This document shows positions 44,127 through 53,261 of a stretch of DNA of 64,000 nt, piece after piece. Numbering within the stretch: the first letter of the stretch is position 1; each line of letters opens with the position of its first letter. The position numbers and the translations under genes are program-made. The DNA comes from Clostridiaceae bacterium BL-3 (lineage in GTDB: Bacteria; Bacillota; Clostridia; Clostridiales; Clostridiaceae), in assembly GCA_902809985.1 (NCBI GenBank), contig CADDXC010000001.1:868001-932000 (forward strand), read 5' to 3'. The notes beneath the pieces were generated by a model. The model saw only the letters and a list, made by a program, of their open reading frames with translations, did no database searches and had not been told where the DNA came from.

Positions 44127-44831
44127 TTATTTCATGTACTTGTCCACCAATTCATAGCATCTTTCTTTTGTTGATTGGGCTGATGAGTTGGTATATAGTA
44201 TGGATTCCATTGTTCCCCCCTTCATTTTGGATGAGTCCTCTTCGGCCTTGGCATCTCTCTTATCTGTCCATTGAATTTCTTCATTTTGCAAATTTTCTAT
44301 TTCGCTTGGGGATGACTGTCCTTTTAATATGTCATAATAAATTTCATCCAAAGCTGCATTCCACTGTTTATATCTTTCATTTGCGTGATTCATCATATCT
44401 TCTGCTGTTTTCTCAGTATTGTTGAAATCTTTAAAGCCTAATTCAATATTGTCTAATTTATTTATATATTCCTGTTTTTTATTTTCTTCATTCAGTTTAT
44501 TATTTGGTTGGTCAATCTTGGAATTGGTTTTCTCTTGAGTATTGGAATTCACGTTCTCTTTAGTTTTTGTAGTATCATCTGTTATGGTAGTTGATGACTC
44601 AGTATTTTGGCTTTGTGCAGAGTCTTTTGCTGACTTGGAGTTTTCACCTTCTGCAGTATTTTTTTCTGAACTGGTATTTTCGTTTTCTGCAGTATTTTTT
44701 GGCAACTCAGTATTATTGCTTTTTGTAATATTTTTTGCCGGTTGAGTGTTTTCAACTTTTATGGCACTACTTTGACATCCAGTTAAACTTAAAGCTAAAA
44801 TTAGAATTGTAATTACTATACTTTTTTTCAT
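44127..44831 (-). CDS. Lipoprotein with LprI/DUF1311 C-terminal domain
   Basis: The signal sequence KKSIVITILILALSLTGC contains a lipobox (LTGC). A low-complexity Asn/Thr/Ser/Glu/Lys linker (about 25-135) with repeats such as ENENTSSEKN follows. The C-terminal domain of about 100 residues (NERYKQWNAALDEIYYDILK...STKERCYELVDKYM) is typical of LprI-type lysozyme-inhibitor/DUF1311 proteins. ATG 44831 is chosen because it begins the signal peptide; the frame extends upstream to 44939. Confidence 0.78.
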   Translation of the reverse strand: MKKSIVITILILALSLTGCQSSAIKVENTQPAKNITKSNNTELPKNTAENENTSSEKNTAEGENSKSAKDSAQSQNTESSTTITDDTTKTKENVNSNTQEKTNSKIDQPNNKLNEENKKQEYINKLDNIELGFKDFNNTEKTAEDMMNHANERYKQWNAALDEIYYDILKGQSSPSEIENLQNEEIQWTDKRDAKAEEDSSKMKGGTMESILYTNSSAQSTKERCYELVDKYMK

Positions 44832-45216
44832 TTTTATAATCATTCCCTTCGCTTTACTTTGGTATCTGGAATAAGTTTGAATAGAGGTTTTCCACACTTC
44901 CAAGCTCTGCTGTTGGGTTGGACTCACTCTCACTAACAATGAAAAATGTCAACAATAAAGAAATCAGTCCAGGTTTTTAAAGTAGGGTACTGTATTAAAC
45001 TACTTATTGTATGATGTACAATTGCCATAGTTAAATTATATTATACAACCTATAGATAATACAAACTGTTAAATTTTAATTAATAAAGTAATTAAATTAT
45101 TATGCTTAAAAACTTTTATAATTCATTAATTTAGCAGTATACTAAAGAATATTAGAAGTTCGCTTGAAATTAGGAAATACAAAAGTAATTATGTGAAAGA
45201 ATAGGAGATGTGAACT

Positions 45217-45699
45217 GTGAAAAACATTGTATTTGCAGGAGGATGCTTCTGGGGAGTTCAGGCATATTTTGACGGTATAAGGGGAGTCCTAAAGACAAAA
45301 GTTGGATATGCAAATGGGAATGGAAAAAATCCCAGTTATGAAGAAGTCTGCAGCGGAAATACAGGGTTTGCAGAAGCCTGCTTCTTAAAATATGATCCTC
45401 AGATTATAGGACTTGAAAAATTGCTTGAAATGTACTGGAAGGTAATAGATCCAACACTTGTGGATAGGCAGGGAAATGACAGGGGAAATCAATACAGGAC
45501 CGGAATTTATTATATAGATGAGGATGATGTGAATATTATAAAAAAATCCATAGAAAATCAGCAGAAAAACTACAAGAAAAAAATTGTAACAGAGGTTCTT
45601 CCTCTTGAAAATTTTTATAACGCCGAGGGATATCATCAGAAGTATCTTGAGAAAAATCCAGGGGGATACTGCCATATACCAAAAGAACTGATGAACTGA
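45217..45699 (+). CDS. msrA: Peptide-methionine (S)-S-oxide reductase
   Basis: The 160-residue enzyme has the catalytic GCFWG motif (Cys10) and the family blocks [22 protein letters not shown] and [13 protein letters not shown]. It reduces methionine sulfoxide in proteins. The ATG/GTG region follows AGGAGATGTG. Additional Cys residues (Cys46, Cys55, Cys152) may provide resolving thiols. It is monocistronic and 58 bases before a hydrolase gene. Confidence 0.92.
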   Translation: MKNIVFAGGCFWGVQAYFDGIRGVLKTKVGYANGNGKNPSYEEVCSGNTGFAEACFLKYDPQIIGLEKLLEMYWKVIDPTLVDRQGNDRGNQYRTGIYYIDEDDVNIIKKSIENQQKNYKKKIVTEVLPLENFYNAEGYHQKYLEKNPGGYCHIPKELMN

Positions 45700-45757
45700 C
45701 CCAAACTCTTTCTTTTTACAGCGAATTGTTTTAGAATTAAAAAAGAGGTGTAATTTA

Positions 45758-46534
45758 ATGCAAAAAGCAGTTGAAATTGAAAGTAAAGGATTAATTTTAA
45801 GAGGAACGCTGCACATTCCTGAAAACATTACAGCTGATATTCCAATAGTTTGTATTTTTCATGGCTTTACAGGTGATAAAATAGGATCTCATTTTATATT
45901 TGTCAAGTTATCGAGAATTTTAGCTGAGAGGGGGATTGCAAGTGTTAGATTTGATTTTGGGGGAAGTGGAGAAAGTGATGGCGACTTTGTTGATATGACT
46001 GTTTCCAGGGAACTTGATGACGCAAATGCCATACTTGATTATGCAAAGTCTTTGGATTTTGTTGATAAAAATAGAATAGGCATTCTGGGCCTCAGTTTGG
46101 GAGGAGCTGTTGCAAGTATGCTGGCAGGTGATAGAAAAGAAGACATACAATCGCTATGCCTCTGGGCTCCGGCAGGTAACATAAGAGAAATTGTCATGAA
46201 TAGGGAAAAAAATGAAAAAGAAGATCTTAAAAAAATGCTTAGAAATGGTTTCAGGGATATGGGAGGGTTAATGCTTGGTATAGACTTCTTAAAAGATACG
46301 GAAAATATCAATGTTTTTGAAAGAGCTGTCAACTATGATAAAAATGTTCTTTTGATACATGGTGATAATGATGAAATTATTAAACACAGTGTATCAGAAA
46401 AATATCTGGATATTTATGGTGATAAAGCAGTCCTATATACCGTAAATGGAGCAGATCATACATTTAATAGTATAAATTGGGAAAATGAAGTTATTGATTG
46501 TACAAGTAATTTTTTAGAAAAAGAACTTAAATAA
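45758..46534 (+). CDS. Alpha/beta hydrolase (acyl esterase-like)
   Basis: The 258-residue protein has the oxyanion strand IVCIFHGFTGDK, nucleophile elbow GLSLGGAVAS (Ser near 115), an acid in HGDNDEII, and the catalytic His in NGADHTF. It resembles cinnamoyl/feruloyl-esterase-like cytosolic hydrolases of gut clostridia. AAAGAGGTG precedes the ATG. The substrate is unknown. Confidence 0.87.
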   Translation: MQKAVEIESKGLILRGTLHIPENITADIPIVCIFHGFTGDKIGSHFIFVKLSRILAERGIASVRFDFGGSGESDGDFVDMTVSRELDDANAILDYAKSLDFVDKNRIGILGLSLGGAVASMLAGDRKEDIQSLCLWAPAGNIREIVMNREKNEKEDLKKMLRNGFRDMGGLMLGIDFLKDTENINVFERAVNYDKNVLLIHGDNDEIIKHSVSEKYLDIYGDKAVLYTVNGADHTFNSINWENEVIDCTSNFLEKELK

Positions 46535-46560
46535 TATATTAAAATATAGTATTTAAAAAA

Positions 46561-47958
46561 TTATTTTATTGTATTTTTCACTTGTATCTCTTTTGTCTGT
46601 TTTCTACCTTGAAACTTATGTAGAAAAGCAAAGATAAATGTAATTATGGGAGACACGTAGCATAATACCGCATAAGGTGCATATGAGATGGTTGAAATAC
46701 CTGTTGTTATAAAAATAAATAGTGAATTTACGTTCCATGGAATAAGAGGAGCAATAATTGTTCCGGTGTCCGCCATAGTTCTAGCTAAAATACAATTTTT
46801 AACTTTTAACTCTTTATATTTATTGATTAAAAACTTTCCAGGAAGTATTATTCCAACACTTTGATCACTTATAATTGTTAAGGCACCACTTATAAGTCCT
46901 GTTTTTAAAATGAGTTCTTCACTCGATTTAATTTTAGAGGTTATTCTTTTAATTACTGGAATTATGAGTCCGGTTTCTTGAAATATGCTGCTTAGGCTGA
47001 CTGCACCTGCTATTATAAGCAGCACAGATATCATGGATATCATGCCGCCGCTAACTAATACTGTATTCAATTGGACAAAATTAGTATTTATATTATAACC
47101 GTTTAATATGGCATTTATAATGTGATTAAAACCTTCTCTTTGAAAAACAATGGAAACAACTATTCCGGCAATTAATGCTAAAAATACTGATTTTAGCATT
47201 TTTATTCCCAAAAATAACATAATTATAATGCTTAATGGTAGAAGTAATATTAATGGTGAGACAGTAAAATTGCTGTTAATAGCATACATAAAATTATTTA
47301 TATTAGAATTTTCAATAACTACACTGTATTTCTTCCCTATAAAATAATATACTGATGCGGATATAAAACAAGTTGGAAGTAATGTCTTTAGCATGGATGT
47401 TATAGCTTCTTTATACTCTATTTTTACGGTTTCGAGAGTGAGATTAAATAGATTTGATATTGGGGAACTCTTATCTGCTATAAAAGCTCCTGAAACTATA
47501 GCTCCTAAAAGAATATAATTTGGTATTCCAAATATCTTTGACAGTGCTAATAATGCAATTCCTACACTGCTTATGGTTCCAAATGATGTGCCCATAAATA
47601 TCGAAACTACTGATGTAAGTATAAAAGCAGAAAATAAAAAGTTTGTACCTTTCATATATTTGAGCCCATAGTATAACATAGTTGGTACAACTCCAGAAGA
47701 CATCCATATGGGAATCATGGCTCCAATTAATGCCATTAAAATGAAGAGCGATTTACATTCATAAAGTCCTCTTTTTATCATGTTAAAGAGTTCAATTATT
47801 GAAAATCCACTTTTTCTACATAAATATATAGAAAAAATTATGCTTGCCATAAAACCATAAAATAGGAATGCATTTAATATAATACAGCTAATAATTGAGA
47901 TAAGTGTAAATGTTAAAATAATATAAGTATATTTTTCGGGAATTTTGTTTTCATTCAT
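46561..47958 (-). CDS. NhaC-family Na+/H+ antiporter
   Basis: The 465-residue membrane protein has about 11-12 helices and NhaC-family blocks (FMGTSFGTISSVGIALLALS, IVSGAFIADKSSPISNLFNLT, ISDQSVGIILPGKF, MADTGTIIAPLIPWN). Members exchange Na+ for protons, or malate/lactate in the MleN branch. It follows the TetR gene by 44 bases on the same strand, so it is probably its target. Confidence 0.85.
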   Translation of the reverse strand: MNENKIPEKYTYIILTFTLISIISCIILNAFLFYGFMASIIFSIYLCRKSGFSIIELFNMIKRGLYECKSLFILMALIGAMIPIWMSSGVVPTMLYYGLKYMKGTNFLFSAFILTSVVSIFMGTSFGTISSVGIALLALSKIFGIPNYILLGAIVSGAFIADKSSPISNLFNLTLETVKIEYKEAITSMLKTLLPTCFISASVYYFIGKKYSVVIENSNINNFMYAINSNFTVSPLILLLPLSIIIMLFLGIKMLKSVFLALIAGIVVSIVFQREGFNHIINAILNGYNINTNFVQLNTVLVSGGMISMISVLLIIAGAVSLSSIFQETGLIIPVIKRITSKIKSSEELILKTGLISGALTIISDQSVGIILPGKFLINKYKELKVKNCILARTMADTGTIIAPLIPWNVNSLFIFITTGISTISYAPYAVLCYVSPIITFIFAFLHKFQGRKQTKEIQVKNTIK

Positions 47959-48002
47959 ATATCGTTCCTGCCAATCTCTTTTTAAATTAAAATTCTAAAA
48001 AC

Positions 48003-48572
48003 TTAGTCATTTAATAGGCCGCTCCAGTATATTTCCCATGAGACTCTGAATTTTTGATTAAATCTTTCAATTCCCCCATATATTAATGCTACTAGCAGCC
48101 CGTCTAAAATAGTCATGAAAGAAAGAGTAGCTCTTTCAGCTTTTTTTGAAAAAGTTTCCGTATTAAAAAATAATTTATTTAATAGCTTTTCAAGTTCTGA
48201 GAAGTACAATTTAAAATTAAGGATAACTTCTTCTCTCAAATGAACTGGTGGCATATAGGCCATACGCAGTATAAACTTCATATTACATTCCTTATTATTC
48301 GTATAGCGTTCTTTAAGTTTTAAAATAAAATCTTCCAGGTAGTTTTTTAAATTAGGTTGATAATGAGAGAAATACTGATGCAAAAATTTAGTCTCCTCAT
48401 TAATAACTTCTTCCATAACTGTAAGAAATAATTCATCTTTACTTTTAAAATGAGAATAAATTGATTGCTTTTTTATTCCTACTTCTTGAGCAATATCAGA
48501 AAGTGAAGCACCGTCATATCCCTTTTCTGTAAAATTTAGCAGCGCGGCTTTTTTTATTTCTGTAATAGTCAT
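48003..48572 (-). CDS. TetR-family regulator of the NhaC-type antiporter
   Basis: The 189-residue protein has an N-terminal helix-turn-helix (MTITEIKKAALLNFTEKGYD..., QSIYSHFKSKDELF) and a helical ligand domain. First gene of a two-gene unit with the antiporter. A dyad between its -10 and start predicts autorepression. GGGGGTAG precedes the ATG. Confidence 0.87.
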   Translation of the reverse strand: MTITEIKKAALLNFTEKGYDGASLSDIAQEVGIKKQSIYSHFKSKDELFLTVMEEVINEETKFLHQYFSHYQPNLKNYLEDFILKLKERYTNNKECNMKFILRMAYMPPVHLREEVILNFKLYFSELEKLLNKLFFNTETFSKKAERATLSFMTILDGLLVALIYGGIERFNQKFRVSWEIYWSGLLND

Positions 48573-48585
48573 TTGACTACCCCCT

Positions 48586-48601
48586 TTACGATCGTTCGTA
48601 A
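48586..48601 (-). promoter_or_regulatory. TetR operator before tetR-nhaC
   Basis: TTACGA-ACGA-TCGTAA (minus-strand reading) is a 6-bp dyad located between the probable -10 TATTAT and the TetR ATG. Confidence 0.55.
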
Positions 48602-48692
48602 GTATATAATACAGTAAATACCAAATGAAGTCAAGTTTAAAAATATGATACGAAAAGTTTTCCTGCTTTTTAGAGATGAGGATATTTATATA

Positions 48693-48737
48693 AAAAAAGC
48701 TTTCTGTAATAAATCAGATATTACAGAAAGCTTTTTC
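48693..48737 (-). terminator. Strong, probably bidirectional terminator
   Basis: AAAGCTTTCTGTAAT pairs with ATTACAGAAAGCTTT, with T-runs on both strands. It lies just 3' of the minus-strand Ser/Asn-rich gene. Confidence 0.8.
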
Positions 48738-48753
48738 ATCATTATCAAGCTAA

Positions 48754-49866
48754 TTAGTTGGATTCAGGTGTACTCTCTCCTGTACTGCCGGAAGATGAGT
48801 TAGCTGAATTATTGTTTCCTGTAGTATCCCCAGAAGATGAATTATTTGAATTAGTATTTTCGCCATTATTACCAGAAGATGAATTAGTCGTTGTATTTGT
48901 ATTTTCAGTATTGTTTTCATTATTTTTAGTACTTTCAGATGATGAGTTGTTTGAGCCCGTATTTTCAGTGCTATTTTTAGAAGATGAACTGCCTGAATTC
49001 GAATTTCCGTTTCCGGTGTTTTTATAAGACGAATTGGTTGTATTTGTGTTTTTAATTGTATTACTAGAAGGTGATTTAGTTGTACTGTTGGTTTTAGTTG
49101 ATCCTCCTGTTGAATTAGTAGTAGGCTCTTTTTGAACAGTGCTATTTACTTCAGGTGTCTTTGAATTATTGGATTTTGCCTTTAAAAAAGCTCTACTTGA
49201 AAATCCCACAACTACAATTAAAGCAATTGATGCCATTGCTATTAATGCCTTCTTGTTTAAATCAGGTTTGAAAGTCTTTTTCCTTTTTTTATCACTTAAT
49301 GCTTTGTTATTGTAGTTATAAGGCTCTTTATTTGTGGCTTTGGTATAATTGCCTTTTTCAGTTGGTTTTGAAACTGCATTAACTATATTTTTGGGTATAT
49401 TAAGCAATAAAAATAGAAGCCCCCTTTGTTCCATGGATTCTATCCTTTTGAATTTTTCAGGTGATCTGAGTATGATAACAGGTTTAGCGAGTGGTGCACG
49501 TTGACCTTCTACGTAGAGTGTAACTGAAAATTTATCACCTTTACTCAAAAAGGGTATATTGACATCTAAAGTTTTATCTTTTATTGAAGAATTAAATTTC
49601 AGTCCCCTGGTTATCTTTGTTTCTGCAATTTTTAAGTTGTTTTGTTTATTTTGTATATCTAAGGTTATTTCATGGATTATCTTGTTTGATACATTGGCAA
49701 CAGTTACAATGTATGCGAAAACTTTTTTACCTTCTAGATTCATTGAAATGGCATTTCCCACATGGCATAGTAATCTGGGTGCCAAGTTTTTATAATAGTC
49801 TAAGAGCAGTCCGGATATAAACGATATTACTATAGTTATAATTGCAGTTTTGATAACACCTAGCAT
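48754..49866 (-). CDS. Membrane protein with Ser/Asn/Thr-rich C-terminal tail
   Basis: From ATG 49866 the 370-residue protein has an N-terminal helix (about 5-24), a domain of about 150 residues (NLEGKKVFAYIVTVANVSNK..., VEGQRAPLAKPVIILRSPE), a Lys-rich stretch, a second helix (about 208-230) and a tail of about 130 residues of Ser/Asn/Thr/Gly. The tail looks extracellular, although it has no LPxTG motif. AAGGAAG precedes the chosen start; an upstream ATG would add 23 residues without a ribosome site. Family unknown. Confidence 0.65.
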   Translation of the reverse strand: MLGVIKTAIITIVISFISGLLLDYYKNLAPRLLCHVGNAISMNLEGKKVFAYIVTVANVSNKIIHEITLDIQNKQNNLKIAETKITRGLKFNSSIKDKTLDVNIPFLSKGDKFSVTLYVEGQRAPLAKPVIILRSPEKFKRIESMEQRGLLFLLLNIPKNIVNAVSKPTEKGNYTKATNKEPYNYNNKALSDKKRKKTFKPDLNKKALIAMASIALIVVVGFSSRAFLKAKSNNSKTPEVNSTVQKEPTTNSTGGSTKTNSTTKSPSSNTIKNTNTTNSSYKNTGNGNSNSGSSSSKNSTENTGSNNSSSESTKNNENNTENTNTTTNSSSGNNGENTNSNNSSSGDTTGNNNSANSSSGSTGESTPESN

Positions 49867-50169
49867 ATTAAATTCGCTTCCTTGCTTTTTATAATTATGT
49901 AAATAAATTATAAGATAGATATATATTTGTGTCAAATGGGCAAATCAAGATAATTCCTGGGTTTATGAACAAAATGTAAATGAGTTAATTATGATAGGTA
50001 TCCGCTTTTGCCGCAATATTGACCTTATTTAATGGTAATGAAAAAAGTGGTATTTAGTATATAATTAAATATATGTGAAAAGTTAAAGGGATATGTTATA
50101 ACACAAGACTAAGGAATGGGTATATATTAGAGAAATGTATATAGAAGATAGAAGGTTTTTTTAGACCTT

Positions 50170-50358
50170 CTATCTTTCGTGTTTTTTTAATAAATTTTGT
50201 AAAGTCTGTGCATGATAAGCTGATTTTTCTGCGAAATTTTTAAATATTTCGTTTATTTCCTTATTGTCTATTTTATCTGAGTACTGCTGATAATCTCTTA
50301 CATTTTGTTGTTCATCCAGAAGTTTTTTCTTTAATATGTCTTCTGTTGTTAAATTCAT
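50170..50358 (-). CDS. 62-aa helical protein, duplicated (copy 1)
   Basis: Two amphipathic helices make up the protein (MNLTTEDILKKKLLDEQQNV... and INEIFKNFAEKSAYHAQTLQ). It is nearly identical to the 61-residue product at 62110-62295, and the nucleotide similarity includes the AAGGAAGG ribosome site and start. A terminator (AGATAGAAGGT/ACCTTCTATCT) follows. The pattern recalls short ferritin-like or spore-coat (CotF-like) proteins, but I do not recognise it firmly. Confidence 0.7.
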   Translation of the reverse strand: MNLTTEDILKKKLLDEQQNVRDYQQYSDKIDNKEINEIFKNFAEKSAYHAQTLQNLLKKHER

Positions 50359-50550
50359 TTTTATCCTTCCTTTCCATTTATAGATTTTGTAATATAAAAA
50401 ATATTATTCATTATGAGCTTCTTTTTAAAATGCATAAATTTTTATCACTATTATGACTAGTGTACTGAATTGTAACTTATTTGACACATAAATGTAATAA
50501 GATATGTACATGTGTATTTTAATTTGTTTACAATTAGGAGGTATTCTGGT

Positions 50551-52017
50551 TTGTCATTTAATTCAGCGCAGTTTTTACTTTTTTTCTTTATTGTGGTCAT
50601 CTTTTACTATGTCCTACCAAATAGAATACGTTGGATTTGGCTTCTTGCAGCAAGCTATTGCTTTTATATGACGTGGAATCCAAAATATATTTTTTTAATT
50701 ATTACATCCACTTTAATTACGTATGTTGGTGGATTGTTGATAGATAGGGTAGAAAAAGTAAAAATAAGAAAATTGCTTGTTTTTTTTAGTATATCGAGTA
50801 ATCTGGGAATTCTTTTTATATTTAAATATTATGACTTTTTTAGTACAAGTATTACACGTGTTTTTTATCATTTTCATATTGCTGTAAATATGCCATCGTT
50901 TGATTTTATACTGCCTGTTGGGATCTCATTCTATACATTTCAGGCATTGAGCTACATTATAGATGTCTACAGAAAAGATGTTAGGGCAGAAAAAAATTTA
51001 GGGAAATATGCTTTGTTCGTATCATTTTTTCCGCAGCTACTCTCGGGACCCATTCAGAAATCAAAGCATTTTATGAAACAGATATATGAGAATCACTATT
51101 TTAGCTACAATAATGTTAAAAGCGGGTTACTTTTGATGTTATGGGGATATTTTCAAAAAACAATGGTGGCAGACAGAATAGGAAATATTGTAGATGCTGT
51201 CTATAGTAATCCAACAAATTACAGAGGATTTATAATAGTGATAGCTACGGTATTTTTTGCCTTTCAACTATATTGTGATTTTTCGTCATATTCAAATATA
51301 GCAATAGGTGCAGCACAAGTTATGGGCTTTAGGCTGTCACAGAATTTTGAAAGACCATATTTTTCAAAATCAATAAGAGAATTTTGGAAACGATGGCATA
51401 TGTCACTTACAAGTTGGTTTATGGATTATCTTTATTTTCCCTTGGGAGGAAGCAGATGCAGTAAAGCTAGAAAATATTTTAATGTTATGATTGTATTTAT
51501 GGTAAGTGGTCTGTGGCATGGTTCAAGTTTTACATTTGTAGTTTGGGGAACATTACATGGTATATATTATATAGTTGAAAATTTATTCAGTCCTGTAGGA
51601 GATATGCTGGTGAGAAAATTTAAAATTAGGACAAGTTCCTTTGGTTATAAATTATCTATGATATTGATTAATTTCATATTGGTTGATTTTGCATGGCTGT
51701 TTTTCAGAGCAACCTCTTTTAAAAATGCTGTAGTGTTAATTAAGAATATATTTTATTTTAATCCTTCAGTATTTACTGATGGCTCTCTGTATAAACTTGG
51801 ATTGGATTCATCAAATTTTTTTGTTGCAATGCTTAGTCTGGGTATAGTTTTTATCGTTGATCTGCTGCAGAGAACAAAAAATCTGAGAGATGAATTGTTG
51901 AAACAAAATATGGTATTCAGATGGTCTCTGTATTTGACTTCAGCAATAGTTATATTGATATTTGGTGTATATGGCTCAGGTTATGATATCCAACAATTTA
52001 TATATTCTAGATTTTAG
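50551..52017 (+). CDS. MBOAT-family membrane O-acyltransferase (AlgI/PatA/DltB-like)
   Basis: The protein of about 488 residues has 10-12 helices and the MBOAT catalytic His in SGLWHGSSFTFVVWGTLHG, plus the SFFPQLLSGPI and REFWKRWHMSLTSWF blocks. It moves acetyl groups across the membrane for polysaccharide or peptidoglycan O-acetylation. TTG 50551 (MSFNSAQFLLFF) follows AGGAGG. The SGNH-type partner gene follows after 11 bases. Confidence 0.88.
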   Translation: MSFNSAQFLLFFFIVVIFYYVLPNRIRWIWLLAASYCFYMTWNPKYIFLIITSTLITYVGGLLIDRVEKVKIRKLLVFFSISSNLGILFIFKYYDFFSTSITRVFYHFHIAVNMPSFDFILPVGISFYTFQALSYIIDVYRKDVRAEKNLGKYALFVSFFPQLLSGPIQKSKHFMKQIYENHYFSYNNVKSGLLLMLWGYFQKTMVADRIGNIVDAVYSNPTNYRGFIIVIATVFFAFQLYCDFSSYSNIAIGAAQVMGFRLSQNFERPYFSKSIREFWKRWHMSLTSWFMDYLYFPLGGSRCSKARKYFNVMIVFMVSGLWHGSSFTFVVWGTLHGIYYIVENLFSPVGDMLVRKFKIRTSSFGYKLSMILINFILVDFAWLFFRATSFKNAVVLIKNIFYFNPSVFTDGSLYKLGLDSSNFFVAMLSLGIVFIVDLLQRTKNLRDELLKQNMVFRWSLYLTSAIVILIFGVYGSGYDIQQFIYSRF

Positions 52018-52028
52018 GAGGAGCGTAT

Positions 52029-53075
52029 TTGATTAAAAAGATAATTGTAAAAATTTCAATTTTTATTACTATTTTAATATTTATGATTTATAGTATTACC
52101 CCTATATTTATACTGAAAACAGATCATAGGAGTAAGCTGATAGAAGGCTTGTATAACCATACCGGAAATGCGTATGATGTGGTGTTAATGGGAGGAAGTC
52201 ATATGAATGGAGGAATAGATCCCAATATATTGTGGCATGATTATGGTATAACAAGTTTTAACTATGCAACAGGAGGCCAATCTATGGATATGACGTATTA
52301 CATGTTGAAGGAAGTTTTGAAGAAACATAAAAATCCTGTGGTTGTACTTGATGCATATTATCTGGCTCAGAGTGCTGAGTATGGACAAAGAGGGTATATA
52401 AGCAATGTGCTTGACAATATGAAGTTTTCGATGAATAAACTGGAAGCCATATGGAACTGTACGCCACTTGAAGACAGATTGGAGTATCTGATACCATTTT
52501 TGAAATATCATTATAGGTGGAATCAACTTACAGAGAATGATTTCAATTATGATAGTTCAGAAGTATACTACGCTAAAGGATTTGCCGCTGGAACCAAGAA
52601 ATATGGAAAAGATGATTCAACAGCAAATCAAACATCCAGAACAGTTTCGGGAACGGTAAATCTTCCGACGAAATCATTGGCCTATTTAAACAAGATTATA
52701 GACTTATGTAAAGAAAATAATTTAAAATTGATTTTAGTCAATACTCCATTTGACTATAATTCTGATGCTGCTTCAAATGAGTGGGTCAGTCAACAAGCCA
52801 AAATGTTCAACAAAGTTGCAGAGATTGCAAAGAAAGAAAATATACCATTTATCAATTATAATGATAAAATGGATGAAATAGATCTTGATTTCAAAAATGA
52901 TATGAATAATTCAGGACATCTTAATATATGGGGAGCCTATAAGGTTACAAAGGATTTTGGAGATTATTTAAAACAAAATTACAATTTGAAAGATCATAGA
53001 AATGACAATGCCTATAGTCAGTGGAATGCAGATTATAAGAGGTCTCAAGCAGCAACTTATATAACTGATAAGTAA
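52029..53075 (+). CDS. SGNH/AlgX-like acetyltransferase partner of the MBOAT protein
   Basis: An N-terminal helix (about 5-25) anchors a domain of about 320 residues with block I VLMGGSHMNGGIDP (Ser as nucleophile) and a closing NNSGHLNIWGAYKVT (catalytic His). It should receive acetyl groups from the MBOAT protein and transfer them to a surface polymer. TTG start after GGAGGAG. No glycan genes are adjacent, so the polymer is unknown. Confidence 0.8.
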   Translation: MIKKIIVKISIFITILIFMIYSITPIFILKTDHRSKLIEGLYNHTGNAYDVVLMGGSHMNGGIDPNILWHDYGITSFNYATGGQSMDMTYYMLKEVLKKHKNPVVVLDAYYLAQSAEYGQRGYISNVLDNMKFSMNKLEAIWNCTPLEDRLEYLIPFLKYHYRWNQLTENDFNYDSSEVYYAKGFAAGTKKYGKDDSTANQTSRTVSGTVNLPTKSLAYLNKIIDLCKENNLKLILVNTPFDYNSDAASNEWVSQQAKMFNKVAEIAKKENIPFINYNDKMDEIDLDFKNDMNNSGHLNIWGAYKVTKDFGDYLKQNYNLKDHRNDNAYSQWNADYKRSQAATYITDK

Positions 53076-53180
53076 TTATCAATAGAAGAAAATGGTTTTG
53101 AGATAGCTGAGATAGCTGCTATTATAGTGAAAATGAATTATTGACAGAAATTTTGAAAAGTGATACTTTTAATTACAAAA

Positions 53181-53215
53181 GTACGTATTTGCATATATTG
53201 TACGTAAATACGTAC
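53181..53215 (+). promoter_or_regulatory. Palindromic operator before the IlvD-type dehydratase gene
   Basis: GTACGTA-AA-TACGTAC (53200-53215) is a perfect dyad, and another GTACGTA half-site lies at 53181-53187. The form resembles GntR-family AraR-type sites (TTGTACGTAC). The regulator is not in the window. Confidence 0.5.
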
Positions 53216-53261
53216 AGACAAGAAGAAAGTATCTATATTAATGAAAAAATACGTTTAAATA

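Noticed and set aside
48758..49027. Plus-strand 89-codon Leu/Glu/Val-rich frame with repeats such as PEDELFELVF
   Set aside because: It is the complement of the Ser/Asn/Thr-rich tail of the minus-strand membrane protein; low-complexity codons keep the opposite strand open by chance.
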